Shown: piece after piece, positions 9,409 through 19,326 of the stretch | How the letters are laid out: every line of letters starts with the position of its first letter | Numbering within the stretch: position 1 is the first letter of the stretch | Assembly: GCF_016406085.1 (NCBI RefSeq) | Contig: NZ_JAEHFJ010000003.1 | Coordinates: 436,288-500,287 of the forward strand | From: Aureibaculum flavum | Lineage (GTDB): Bacteria > Bacteroidota > Bacteroidia > Flavobacteriales > Flavobacteriaceae | Length of the DNA stretch: 64,000 bases | Direction: 5' to 3' | Translations under genes and position numbers: made by a program | Notes under the pieces: model-generated | What the model saw: the letters and a program-made list of their open reading frames with translations, nothing else | Told to the model about the DNA's origin: nothing | The model's database searches: none

Positions 9409-10521
9409 CTATTTCAAGTTTTTAAAAACTTCAACTAACGTTGATTGTTCACTTTCCCAGGTATATTTTTCTGATGCTTTTTTTAGGTTTTGTTTATAGG
9501 TTGCATACTCTTTAGTATTCGCAACTATTTGTTTTATTTTTTCTGCTAATTTTTTGGGCTCTACATCATCAATTACCCAACCAATATTGTTTTCTCTAAC
9601 TAGATTGGCCACTTCTTTTCTATTAGAAACCAATAGAGGTGTTTCTGCTTGTATATAATCAAATACTTTATTAGGAAGGCTGAATTCGTAGTTGAGGTTG
9701 GTAGCTTTGTCTAATGATAAACCTAAATCAGCTATTTTTGTATATTCCATCAAATCGAGATAAGACATTTTATCTTTTATGACTACCTTTTCTTGCAATT
9801 GTAAGGATAGTACTAATCTTTTTAAATCTTCAAAAACATCACCGCTACCAATAATGTAAAGAATAGTATTTTCTAAAAACGCCATCATTTTTACAGCTTC
9901 TTCAGCTCCTCTATCGATATTGATACCTGACCCCTGTAAAATTAGCATTTTTTTATCTCCCTTTATTTTGTTTGCCAATGAAAAGTCAACAGATTTATGT
10001 TGCAATTTAGGGGCAATATTTCTGATAATATTGACATCAACAGCGTATGTATTTGAATAAATATCAGCAATACTTTGATTTACAGTATATACATTTTTGA
10101 GTTTAGGAAAGATGAATTTCTCAATGGTTAGCCATGCTTTTCGTACACGTGGCCTATCAATTAATTCTCCTATTTCTGTAAAAAGTTCGTGGCTATCATA
10201 TACCAGTTTTTTACCAAGTAGTTTACTAATTAAAAAGTTGGGGAGTAAAGTATCTAAATCATTAGAAAGAAGAATATCTTTTTTTAGAAACAAGAGTTTA
10301 AAAAATAAACGCAAATTATATTCTGCATAAAACCATACCTTTTTTTTAAAAATCAGGTTCATTCTAATGGTTCGATAATTTCTGGTGAGCGGTAAGCTAT
10401 TGGGTAATTTTCTTCCGATAAGAATAACATCATACTTCATCTGAACCAAGGTTGTACAAACTTTATGTACACGTTGGTCTGTAACCAAATCATTGGTAAC
10501 TGAAACAATAATTCTTTGCAA
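9409..10521 (-). CDS. Glycosyltransferase, GT4-like
   Basis: 370 residues. The N-terminus IVSVTNDLVTDQRVHKVCTTL is typical of Flavobacterial GT4 enzymes. A central LLSNDLDTLLPNFL and KLVYDSHELFTE motif marks the acceptor-binding domain, and the C-terminal domain has the donor-binding pattern (ILQGSGINIDRGAEEAVKMM, FSLPNKVFDYIQAETPLLVSN), including the glutamate and proline typical of the EX7E region. It ends three bases from the convergent oxygenase gene. The MORN gene's terminator hairpin lies just upstream of its start. Likely role: transfer of a sugar to a surface polysaccharide or lipid intermediate; the specificity is unknown. Confidence 0.8.
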   Translation of the reverse strand: MQRIIVSVTNDLVTDQRVHKVCTTLVQMKYDVILIGRKLPNSLPLTRNYRTIRMNLIFKKKVWFYAEYNLRLFFKLLFLKKDILLSNDLDTLLPNFLISKLLGKKLVYDSHELFTEIGELIDRPRVRKAWLTIEKFIFPKLKNVYTVNQSIADIYSNTYAVDVNIIRNIAPKLQHKSVDFSLANKIKGDKKMLILQGSGINIDRGAEEAVKMMAFLENTILYIIGSGDVFEDLKRLVLSLQLQEKVVIKDKMSYLDLMEYTKIADLGLSLDKATNLNYEFSLPNKVFDYIQAETPLLVSNRKEVANLVRENNIGWVIDDVEPKKLAEKIKQIVANTKEYATYKQNLKKASEKYTWESEQSTLVEVFKNLK

Positions 10522-10553
10522 CTGGACTGTTTTAAAGCGAAGGTAAATAAAAA

Positions 10554-10581
10554 TCCCGTTCTTAACTTCTTAAAAACGGGA
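10554..10581 (-). terminator. Terminator after the MORN-repeat gene
   Basis: Inverted repeat TCCCGTT (10554-10560) with AACGGGA (10575-10581). Read on the minus strand the hairpin is followed by TTTTTATTT, a proper U-tract, about 70 bases after the MORN gene's stop. Confidence 0.7.
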
Positions 10582-10650
10582 AATTGCTATGAAAAGTAGT
10601 GACAAGTCACTGTTAACTATGTCGTTGTATTTTAATAAACCTTACAAAAA

Positions 10651-11178
10651 TTATTGAGCAGGTTTAAATTTGTAGCTGTCTTGGTTAATACCAGTACCAC
10701 TAACATATTCGTTATTAATATATTTTCCACCAATATTTACACTTTCTTTATTGTAAAAATTAGCGATACCATGTTTTAAGTTGTTTTGCCAAGTACCTTC
10801 ATATAAAGTACCATTTGTATAGTAGTATAATCCATAACCACTTCTAATACCGTAACTGTAGTTTCCTTTATATTTAGAGCCATCATGCCAAACATATACA
10901 CCTAATCCGTGTCTTTTGTCTTGCATCCATTCGCCTTCATAAACATCTCCATTGGTCCAAGTATATTTACCTTCACCTTCACGGAGTCCCGATTTCCAAT
11001 ATCCTTCATAAACACCTGTTTGATATTGCATGGTGCCCTTTCCGTTTTTGCAATTTCCAGAAATACATTCTTCAATGATTACTTTACTTTCTTGCTTTTC
11101 TTCAGTGCCCGTAGCATCATCCTCTTGAGCTAATATGTATAAAGGAGCTAATAAGAATAAGAATATTAATTTTTTCAT
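10651..11178 (-). CDS. Exported MORN-repeat protein
   Basis: 175 residues with a signal peptide (residues 1-17, ending YILAQ). From about residue 35 it consists of four to five MORN repeats of the form YEGxWxxGxxxGxGxxxxxxG, with clear copies at YEGYWKSGLREGEGKY, YEGEWMQDKRHGLGVY, YKGNYSYGIRSGYGLY and YEGTWQNNLKHGIANF. MORN repeats form a beta-meander that binds lipids or proteins; bacterial exported examples are mostly uncharacterised. It is a single-gene transcript with its own terminator downstream. No enzymatic residues are apparent. Confidence 0.8.
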   Translation of the reverse strand: MKKLIFLFLLAPLYILAQEDDATGTEEKQESKVIIEECISGNCKNGKGTMQYQTGVYEGYWKSGLREGEGKYTWTNGDVYEGEWMQDKRHGLGVYVWHDGSKYKGNYSYGIRSGYGLYYYTNGTLYEGTWQNNLKHGIANFYNKESVNIGGKYINNEYVSGTGINQDSYKFKPAQ

Positions 11179-11277
11179 AAAATAATAGATTAAAAATATG
11201 TACTATAACGTTAAGTATTAAAATATAGTATACTTAGTAAAGTGAGTCTGTTTAAAAAATGAAAAATTATTACGTTA

Positions 11278-12033
11278 TTAATCAACAATAGTAACAATAA
11301 TACCTCTTTCTTGTAACTTTTTAACCAGTGATGATGATATGCCACTATCGGTAATAATTTGATCAACTTGTTCAATACCGCAGATTTTTGCAAAGCTTTT
11401 TTTACCAAATTTAGAAGAGTCTGCTAGTACAATTGTCTTTTGTGCAGAGATCAACATTTTTTTATTAAGCTGTGCTTCTTCTAAACTTGTGGTAGACAGG
11501 CCATAATCTAAATCAATACCATCAACGCCTAAAAATAACTTACTACAAGACACATTCTCTAATATTTGAGCAGCATAACTTCCAATTACTGATGCTGAGC
11601 TGTGTCTGACATAGCCCCCTAATTGTAATATTTCTATATTTTTATGTTTGATTAAATGAAGTACAACATGCAAAGAAGAGGTTATTGCCGTTAATTTATT
11701 TTTTGGTGTAATGAATTTTGCCAAAGCCTGAACTGTGGTTCCTGAAGCAATCATTATAGAGTCATTTTCATCAATTAATTTTGCTGCAGCTTGTGCAATT
11801 CCATTTTTTTCTTCAACTGAAATTTTTTCTTTTTCATTCACTTCTTTTTCGTTGATATAAGGGTTTTCTAAAGAAGCACCACCGTGTGTTCTAAATAAAA
11901 GCCCTTTTGCCTCTAAAAGTGTTAAATCTTTTCGAATGGTTACCGCTGATACATTTAATTGTTTACACAGATCTAACACCTCTATATATTTTACCTTGTT
12001 TAGAATGTCTAAAATAATTTGATGTCTATTCAT
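11278..12033 (-). CDS. glpR: DeoR/GlpR-family transcriptional repressor
   Basis: 251 residues from the chosen start (MNRHQIILDIL...), ten codons inside the longest frame; this is the usual first residue of DeoR regulators. Residues 1-55 form the DeoR winged helix (VLDLCKQLNVSAVTIRKDLTLLEAKGLLFRTHGGA). The rest is the ribose-5-phosphate-isomerase-like sensor domain, with the phosphosugar-binding features IMIASGTTVQALA and LFLGVDGID. It is divergent from glpD-glpK-glpF, the usual place for GlpR, which releases its operators on binding glycerol-3-phosphate. The symbol is by context and family. Repeated TTTCGTTT-type sites in the intergenic region are its likely operators. Confidence 0.8.
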   Translation of the reverse strand: MNRHQIILDILNKVKYIEVLDLCKQLNVSAVTIRKDLTLLEAKGLLFRTHGGASLENPYINEKEVNEKEKISVEEKNGIAQAAAKLIDENDSIMIASGTTVQALAKFITPKNKLTAITSSLHVVLHLIKHKNIEILQLGGYVRHSSASVIGSYAAQILENVSCSKLFLGVDGIDLDYGLSTTSLEEAQLNKKMLISAQKTIVLADSSKFGKKSFAKICGIEQVDQIITDSGISSSLVKKLQERGIIVTIVD

Positions 12034-12094
12034 CTTTAAATTTATTATTGATATACTGACCATAGTATATCTGCAAATGTAATTAAAATGAAAG

Positions 12095-12174
12095 AAAACG
12101 AAAAATATAGAAGAGAATATTTGATGAATATGAAGAATAATATAAAAATATTTATTTCGTTTAGTTTCGTTTTG
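12095..12174. promoter_or_regulatory. Probable GlpR operators between glpR and glpD
   Basis: Two tandem 10-bp units with core TTTCGTTT stand at 12155-12164 and 12165-12174, and the inverted form AAAACGAAAA at 12095-12104. A TAnnTTTG -7 box for glpD lies at 12187-12194, immediately after the tandem pair, so a bound repressor would block it. Similar T-rich CGTTT sites are known for DeoR/GlpR proteins in other bacteria; assignment here is inference from position and repetition. Confidence 0.55.
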
Positions 12175-12228
12175 TTACAAAAATTGTATATTTGAAATTC
12201 AATACGAAAAAATTAAAATAATATAGCA

Positions 12229-13797
12229 GTGAGTTTATATCAAAGAGAAACATTAATTGAGCAATTACAGACAACCAAAAATTGGGATGTAATTATTATT
12301 GGAGGAGGAGCTTCGGGTTTAGGAATAGCATTAGACAGTGTAACTCGCGGTTATAAAACGCTTTTATTAGAGCAAATTGATTTTGCAAAAGGCACATCGA
12401 GCCGGAGTACTAAACTAGTTCATGGAGGTGTGCGTTATTTAGCTCAAGGAAATATAGATTTGGTTAGAGAGGCATTATATGAGAGAGGTCTTATGCTAAA
12501 AAATGCTTCACATTTGGTGAGTAATCAGTCTTTTATTATTCCAAATTATAATTTATGGGATAGATTAAAGTATACAGTGGGTTTAAAACTATATGATTTT
12601 TTAGCAGGTAAATTAAGTTTTGGAAAATCTGTTGGTATTAGCAAAACAACAACAACATCAAGGTTAACCACTATAAAACCTGATAAATTAAAAGGAGGGG
12701 TTGTGTATCACGATGGGCAATTTGATGATTCTAGATTAGCTATAAATATTGCTCAAACAAGCATTGAAAAAGGAGCTACAATACTAAATTATTGTAAGGT
12801 AACTGGACTTTTGAAAGATGATGAAGGCATTGTAAGTGGAGTTATTGCTCATGATATTGAAACGGATAAATCGTACAAATTAAATGCAAGAGTTGTTATA
12901 AATGCAACTGGAGTTTTTACAGATGAAGTTTTACAAATGGATGACAATAAGGCAAAAAATATTGTCCGTCCTAGTCAGGGAATCCACTTGGTTTTAGACA
13001 AATCATTTTTACCAGGAAATGATGCCATTATGATTCCGAAAACGGATGATGGTAGGGTATTGTTTTTGGTGCCTTGGCATGATAAAGTTGTGGTGGGTAC
13101 AACAGACACCTTGTTAGATAGTCATAGTCTAGAACCAAAGCCACTGGAGAAAGAAGTAGATTTTATTATAGATACTGCGAATAGGTATTTGAATAAAAAA
13201 GTAAGTAGAAAAGATGTATTGAGCATTTTTGCTGGGTTAAGACCTTTGGCTGCTCCAAAAGATAATTCTGAAAAGACCAAAGAAATATCTAGAAGCCATA
13301 AGATTATAGTTTCAAGTTCAGAATTAATAACCATTACTGGAGGCAAGTGGACTACCTACAGAAGAATGGCACAAGACACAGTAAATAAAGCCATAAGTCT
13401 TGGTAAATTATCCAATGAAATGTGCAAAACAAAAGATCAACTTATACATGGAGCTACAGAAAATGTAGACAGATCTAATCACTTATACATTTATGGTACA
13501 GATCAGGTCCATATTGAGAAACTCATTAAAAACGAACCTGGATTAGGTGAAAAATTGCACCCAAAACTTGGCTTTACAAAGGCTGAAGTGGTTTGGGCTG
13601 TAAGAAATGAAATGTCAAGAACCATTGAAGATGTACTAGCTAGACGGGTACGTATGTTGTTTTTAGATGCTAGGGCTGCAATTAGTTCGGCACCATTGGT
13701 TGCGGAAATATTAGCAAAAGAATTAGGAAAAGATAAGGTTTGGGAGCGTCAACAAATTGATGATTTTACAACAATAGCCAAACAATACGTATTATAA
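12229..13797 (+). CDS. glpD: Aerobic glycerol-3-phosphate dehydrogenase
   Basis: 522 residues, GTG start. GlpD oxidises glycerol-3-phosphate to dihydroxyacetone phosphate at the inner face of the membrane and passes electrons to quinone. The N-terminus carries the FAD dinucleotide-binding motif IIIGGGASGLGIALD (about residues 22-36), followed by the GlpD signatures FAKGTSSRSTKLVHGGVRYL and, near residue 375, ITGGKWTTYR. The C-terminal cap domain contains the family motif AEVVWAVRNEMSRTIEDVLARRVR. Length is normal. It is the first gene of glpD-glpK-glpF, and the TTTCGTTT sites upstream suggest repression by the divergent DeoR-family protein. Confidence 0.95.
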   Translation: MSLYQRETLIEQLQTTKNWDVIIIGGGASGLGIALDSVTRGYKTLLLEQIDFAKGTSSRSTKLVHGGVRYLAQGNIDLVREALYERGLMLKNASHLVSNQSFIIPNYNLWDRLKYTVGLKLYDFLAGKLSFGKSVGISKTTTTSRLTTIKPDKLKGGVVYHDGQFDDSRLAINIAQTSIEKGATILNYCKVTGLLKDDEGIVSGVIAHDIETDKSYKLNARVVINATGVFTDEVLQMDDNKAKNIVRPSQGIHLVLDKSFLPGNDAIMIPKTDDGRVLFLVPWHDKVVVGTTDTLLDSHSLEPKPLEKEVDFIIDTANRYLNKKVSRKDVLSIFAGLRPLAAPKDNSEKTKEISRSHKIIVSSSELITITGGKWTTYRRMAQDTVNKAISLGKLSNEMCKTKDQLIHGATENVDRSNHLYIYGTDQVHIEKLIKNEPGLGEKLHPKLGFTKAEVVWAVRNEMSRTIEDVLARRVRMLFLDARAAISSAPLVAEILAKELGKDKVWERQQIDDFTTIAKQYVL

Positions 13798-13840
13798 CTC
13801 AAAATAATTTTAAACATTTACACTACACTACACTAACTAA

Positions 13841-15370
<1,530 letters not shown>

Positions 15371-15371
15371 C

Positions 15372-16109
15372 ATGACGCCATTTGTAGCAGAAATTATCGG
15401 AACTTTTTTTCTTATTCTTTTAGGAGGAGGTGTAGTAGCTAATGTTGTTTTAGAAAAAACCAAATCAAATGACCAAGGTTGGATGGTGATTACAACCGCC
15501 TGGGGTTTAGCTGTTTTTGTAGGTGTTGTAGTAGCAGGGCCATACAGTGGGGCTCATTTGAATCCGGCTGTAAGTATTGGATTGGCTGTTGCAGGAAAAT
15601 TTGAATGGAATTTGATTCCACTTTACGCTTTAGGCCAGTTTATCGGTGCTATGTTAGGTGCTTTAGGTGTTTGGTTAATTTATAAAGATCATTTTGAGGT
15701 TACTGAAGATGGAGAGGCTAAGCGAGCTATTTTTTGTACGGCTCCAGCGATTAGAAACCCTAAATCAAATATTATTTCGGAAATCATAGGCACTTTTGTA
15801 TTGGTATTCGTAGTACTTTATTTTACCAATGCATCATTAACAGAAACAGAAACTCCAATCGGTCTGGGTTCTCTTGGAGCTTTACCTGTTGCCTTTTTAG
15901 TTTGGGTTATTGGTTTGTCACTTGGTGGTACTACAGGTTATGCAATAAACCCAGCACGTGATTTGGGACCTAGAATTATACACGCCATTTTACCGATTAA
16001 AAATAAGGCTTCTAATGATTGGGGTTATGCATGGATTCCTGTTGTCGGACCAATAATTGGAGCCTCATTAGCAGGTTTGCTGATGTTGGTACTATCAGCA
16101 AGCTTATAG
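15372..16109 (+). CDS. glpF: Glycerol facilitator (aquaglyceroporin)
   Basis: 245 residues, MIP family. Six membrane segments and two half-helices carry the paired NPA motifs, GAHLNPAVS (near residue 65) and GYAINPARDLGPR (near residue 200). The aspartate directly after the second NPAR is typical of glycerol-conducting channels rather than strict water channels. It admits glycerol across the inner membrane for the kinase encoded one base upstream. No transporter for glycerol-3-phosphate is present nearby, so this operon is built for free glycerol. Confidence 0.94.
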   Translation: MTPFVAEIIGTFFLILLGGGVVANVVLEKTKSNDQGWMVITTAWGLAVFVGVVVAGPYSGAHLNPAVSIGLAVAGKFEWNLIPLYALGQFIGAMLGALGVWLIYKDHFEVTEDGEAKRAIFCTAPAIRNPKSNIISEIIGTFVLVFVVLYFTNASLTETETPIGLGSLGALPVAFLVWVIGLSLGGTTGYAINPARDLGPRIIHAILPIKNKASNDWGYAWIPVVGPIIGASLAGLLMLVLSASL

Positions 16110-16229
16110 TTGTTATTGGGTTTCTCTACTGTTTAGAATAAATGCTAATCTTCAGTCTCAGGATATCGGACTTTCTTTTTTATCTTTACACAAAATGTCT
16201 TAATTACAAGGACAGTTTAACCACTAAAC

Positions 16230-19028
16230 ATGAAAGTCACACAATTACTTTTATTGTTATTCATATCATTGACATGTTTTGGTCAAGAAATACCTCCTAT
16301 ATTAAAATTTTCATCAAACACTTATCAAGCGGAAAATCAAAATTGGGCAGTAACTCAAAATATAGATAACTTCATTTATATTGCAAATAATGAAGGTTTG
16401 TTAGAGTATAATGGTGCTCAATGGATGCTTTATCCGTCTCCTAATAACACCATAATGCGATCGGTACTAGCTGTAAAAGATAAAGTATTTACAGGTTCAT
16501 ATATGGAATTTGGGTTTTGGAAAAGAAATGACAAAGGGTCGTTAGATTACACTTCGCTTTCGGATAAAATAAGGGATGAATTATTAGAAGATGAAAATAT
16601 TTGGAATATTAAATCTTTTGATAATTGGATAATTTTTCAATCTTATGATCGATTATATTTTTATAATGTAGAAAATAACGAACTCAATTATTTTACAGAT
16701 AAAGGCAATTATTATCGCATTTTTGAGATAAATAATACCATTTATATTTTTAAAAATAATGGAAATTTATATAAACTTGAGATAGGCAAGGAAGTATTAA
16801 TAGCAAATATACCAGATAAGTATGAGGTGAAATTTGTTTTGAATATTTTTGAAAGTGATAGTGAAGGTCTTATTTTATTAACACGAAATAAGGGTTTTTT
16901 TAAGGTTGATAAAGGTGTTGTTACTGGTTGGTCTATCGCTGCAGATAAGATTTTAGATGAATATCAGATTTATAGTGGTGTTCAGCTCTTAGATAAAACC
17001 TATATGTTAGGAACAATATCTGCTGGGATTATTCATTTATCACAAGAAGGTAAATTAATTAATACTATTAATCAGTCTAATGGTTTGAGTAACAATACTA
17101 TTTTAAACTTGTTTGAAGATGCTTCAGGTAACGTGTGGTCGGCTTTAGATAATGGAATAGATTGTTTAAATATGCAGTCATTTATTCGTGAGTATAATGA
17201 TAATGGAGGTACTGTTGGTACAACCTATAGTTCAATTATACATAATGATAAGTTGTATGTAGGTACCAATCAAGGCTTGTTTTATAAGTCAACATTAGTG
17301 AATGAACCTCTGAAACTAGTAGAAGGAACAAAAGGACAGGTTTGGTCGCTTTTTGTGTATGAAAACCAGTTGCTCTGCGGGCATACTTCAGGCACTTTTC
17401 TCATTAACAACAATACGTCTGAACAAATTTGTGATATTCCTGGTACATGGAATTTTAGAGAAGTTCCAAATCGTCCTGATTTATTATTGCAAGGCCATTA
17501 TTCGGGTATGAGCATACTTGAAAAAAAGAATAATAAATGGATATTAAAAAATAAGATTAAGGGATTTGAAAATTCAGCCCGTTTTTTCGAAATTCTAAAT
17601 AATTCAGAAATATGGATTAATCATGAATACAAAGGGGTTTATAAATTACGGTTAAATAATAATTACACTGTTTTTGAAAAAGTAATTCTATTTTCTGATG
17701 TGCCGAAGGGTAAAGGTTCAAGTATTTTAAAATATGATGACGACTTGTTGTATAGCTATCAAGAAGGAGTCTATAAATTATCTGGTTCAGGAGAAAGCTT
17801 TGTTAAAGATACGGCACTGAGTAAATTAATAGTTAGAGACGAGTATATTTCTGGTAAACTGGTAAAAGATAGTAAACAAAGGTTATGGTCATTTAATAAA
17901 TCGAATATTAATTACGCCGAAAAAGGGCCCATTCCTGGTAAAATAGAAATAAAATCAATCCCCATTCAAAACTATTGGAGAAATACTACGGTTAGTTTTG
18001 AAAACATTACACACTTAAAAGACAACTTATATATTATTGGAAAAACAAACGGTTATATTTTGGTGGATTTGGATAAATATGATAAAACACCTCATAAAAT
18101 ATTTCTAAATGATATAATAGTTAAGACAAAGGATAGTGTTTTTAACGTTTTAATTAATGAAAATGGTAGTTTTAGTCATAAAGAAAATGTATTGCAGTTT
18201 AAGTATAGTACCTCTAGGTATAATAAATATGAATTTGTCAATTATCAATATAAATTAGATAATTACCAACCTGATTGGAGTGATTGGACAGCATCACCAA
18301 ACGTAATCTTTGATAAATTGCCATTTGGTAGTTATACCTTTTCGGTTAGGTCTAAAGTAGGTGATCAAGTTTCAGATAATACTGTTAATTATACTTTTGA
18401 AATAGCAAGACCCACATATTTATCAAATTTTGCAATTGGAGGATATCTGTTATTGATATTAATTTCTGGATTTATAACGCATCGCTTGTACAAAAGGCAT
18501 TATAAAAAACAGCACTTAGAGCTTATTGAACAAAATCAACGTCAGATAGAAGTTAATCGAATAAGTAACGAGCAAGAGGTAATTAAGCTGAGAAATGAAA
18601 AATTAAACCAAGAAATAGAAAGTAAAAATAGAGAATTAGCTATTTCAACCATGAGTATTGTTAAGAGAAATGAAGTGTTACGAAAGGTAAAGAAAGAGTT
18701 GAAAAGTAATATTGGCTTATCTAAAGATGATGATGTATTTAAATTGATTGATAAAAACTTAGAAAATACGAAAGATTGGAATTTATTTAAGGATGCTTTT
18801 AACAGTGCTGATAAAGATTTTCTTAAAAGAGCAAAAAGCTTATACCCTGATTTAACGCACAATGATTTAAAGTTTTGTGCTTATTTAAGATTAAATCTAT
18901 CTTCAAAAGAGATTGCTCCATTATTGAATATTTCAGTAAAAAGTGTTGAGGTTAGACGTTATCGATTGCGAAAGAAAATGAAACTAAAACATGAAATTAA
19001 CCTCACTGATCATATTTTGGATATTTAA
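16230..19028 (+). CDS. PUL sensor: beta-propeller, Y_Y_Y domain, membrane segment and LuxR-type HTH
   Basis: 932 residues. A signal peptide (1-18, ending TCFGQ) is followed by about 650 residues of two-component-regulator-type propeller repeats (for example NLFEDASGNVWSALDNGID). A Y_Y_Y domain near residues 670-715 (QYKLDNYQPDWSDW) precedes one membrane helix (about 735-752), a coiled coil, and a C-terminal LuxR/GerE helix-turn-helix (LNLSSKEIAPLLNISVKSVEVRRYRLRKKM). Such one-protein regulators sense an oligosaccharide outside the inner membrane and bind DNA inside; they lack the histidine kinase of hybrid two-component systems. Its place directly before susC makes it the likely activator of the locus. 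Confidence 0.85.
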   Translation: MKVTQLLLLLFISLTCFGQEIPPILKFSSNTYQAENQNWAVTQNIDNFIYIANNEGLLEYNGAQWMLYPSPNNTIMRSVLAVKDKVFTGSYMEFGFWKRNDKGSLDYTSLSDKIRDELLEDENIWNIKSFDNWIIFQSYDRLYFYNVENNELNYFTDKGNYYRIFEINNTIYIFKNNGNLYKLEIGKEVLIANIPDKYEVKFVLNIFESDSEGLILLTRNKGFFKVDKGVVTGWSIAADKILDEYQIYSGVQLLDKTYMLGTISAGIIHLSQEGKLINTINQSNGLSNNTILNLFEDASGNVWSALDNGIDCLNMQSFIREYNDNGGTVGTTYSSIIHNDKLYVGTNQGLFYKSTLVNEPLKLVEGTKGQVWSLFVYENQLLCGHTSGTFLINNNTSEQICDIPGTWNFREVPNRPDLLLQGHYSGMSILEKKNNKWILKNKIKGFENSARFFEILNNSEIWINHEYKGVYKLRLNNNYTVFEKVILFSDVPKGKGSSILKYDDDLLYSYQEGVYKLSGSGESFVKDTALSKLIVRDEYISGKLVKDSKQRLWSFNKSNINYAEKGPIPGKIEIKSIPIQNYWRNTTVSFENITHLKDNLYIIGKTNGYILVDLDKYDKTPHKIFLNDIIVKTKDSVFNVLINENGSFSHKENVLQFKYSTSRYNKYEFVNYQYKLDNYQPDWSDWTASPNVIFDKLPFGSYTFSVRSKVGDQVSDNTVNYTFEIARPTYLSNFAIGGYLLLILISGFITHRLYKRHYKKQHLELIEQNQRQIEVNRISNEQEVIKLRNEKLNQEIESKNRELAISTMSIVKRNEVLRKVKKELKSNIGLSKDDDVFKLIDKNLENTKDWNLFKDAFNSADKDFLKRAKSLYPDLTHNDLKFCAYLRLNLSSKEIAPLLNISVKSVEVRRYRLRKKMKLKHEINLTDHILDI

Positions 19029-19260
19029 GTTGATTTAAAAGACCTATTTTAACCATACTTTACCACTACATTTTTATTTTTTATTGTTTTTTATACACTT
19101 TATGTCAAAATTCATTATTTGTTATTTAATAGTGGTAATAATGCTTATTTGATATATTTAAGCCTCATTTTTTGAGTATTTCTATTGTATGTTTTTTGTA
19201 TGGGCAATTTTTGGGTAAACTTTGACAGTTAACTTATATTTAACAAACACTTAATATTAG

Positions 19261-19288
19261 GTTCATTTCAGTTCATTGGCTTGTTCAT
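19261..19288 (+). promoter_or_regulatory. Three GTTCAT direct repeats upstream of susC
   Basis: GTTCAT occurs at 19261-19266, 19271-19276 and 19283-19288, i.e. about one helical turn apart, 39-66 bp before the susC start. Helical phasing next to a regulated promoter suggests an activator site, perhaps for the LuxR-type sensor encoded upstream. A separate inverted pair TACCACTA (19061-19068) and TAGTGGTA (19130-19137) lies further upstream. Nothing else is seen in the 298-bp gap. Confidence 0.4.
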
Positions 19289-19326
19289 AATATTGGAAAC
19301 TTAAATAAAACAAACTCAAATTACTT

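Noticed and set aside
12171-12194. TTTG at 12171 with TATATTTG at 12187 as a full -33/-7 promoter for glpD
   Set aside because: The spacing is only 12 bases, too short for the Bacteroidetes pair; only the -7 box is kept and the TTTG is read as part of the operator-like repeat.
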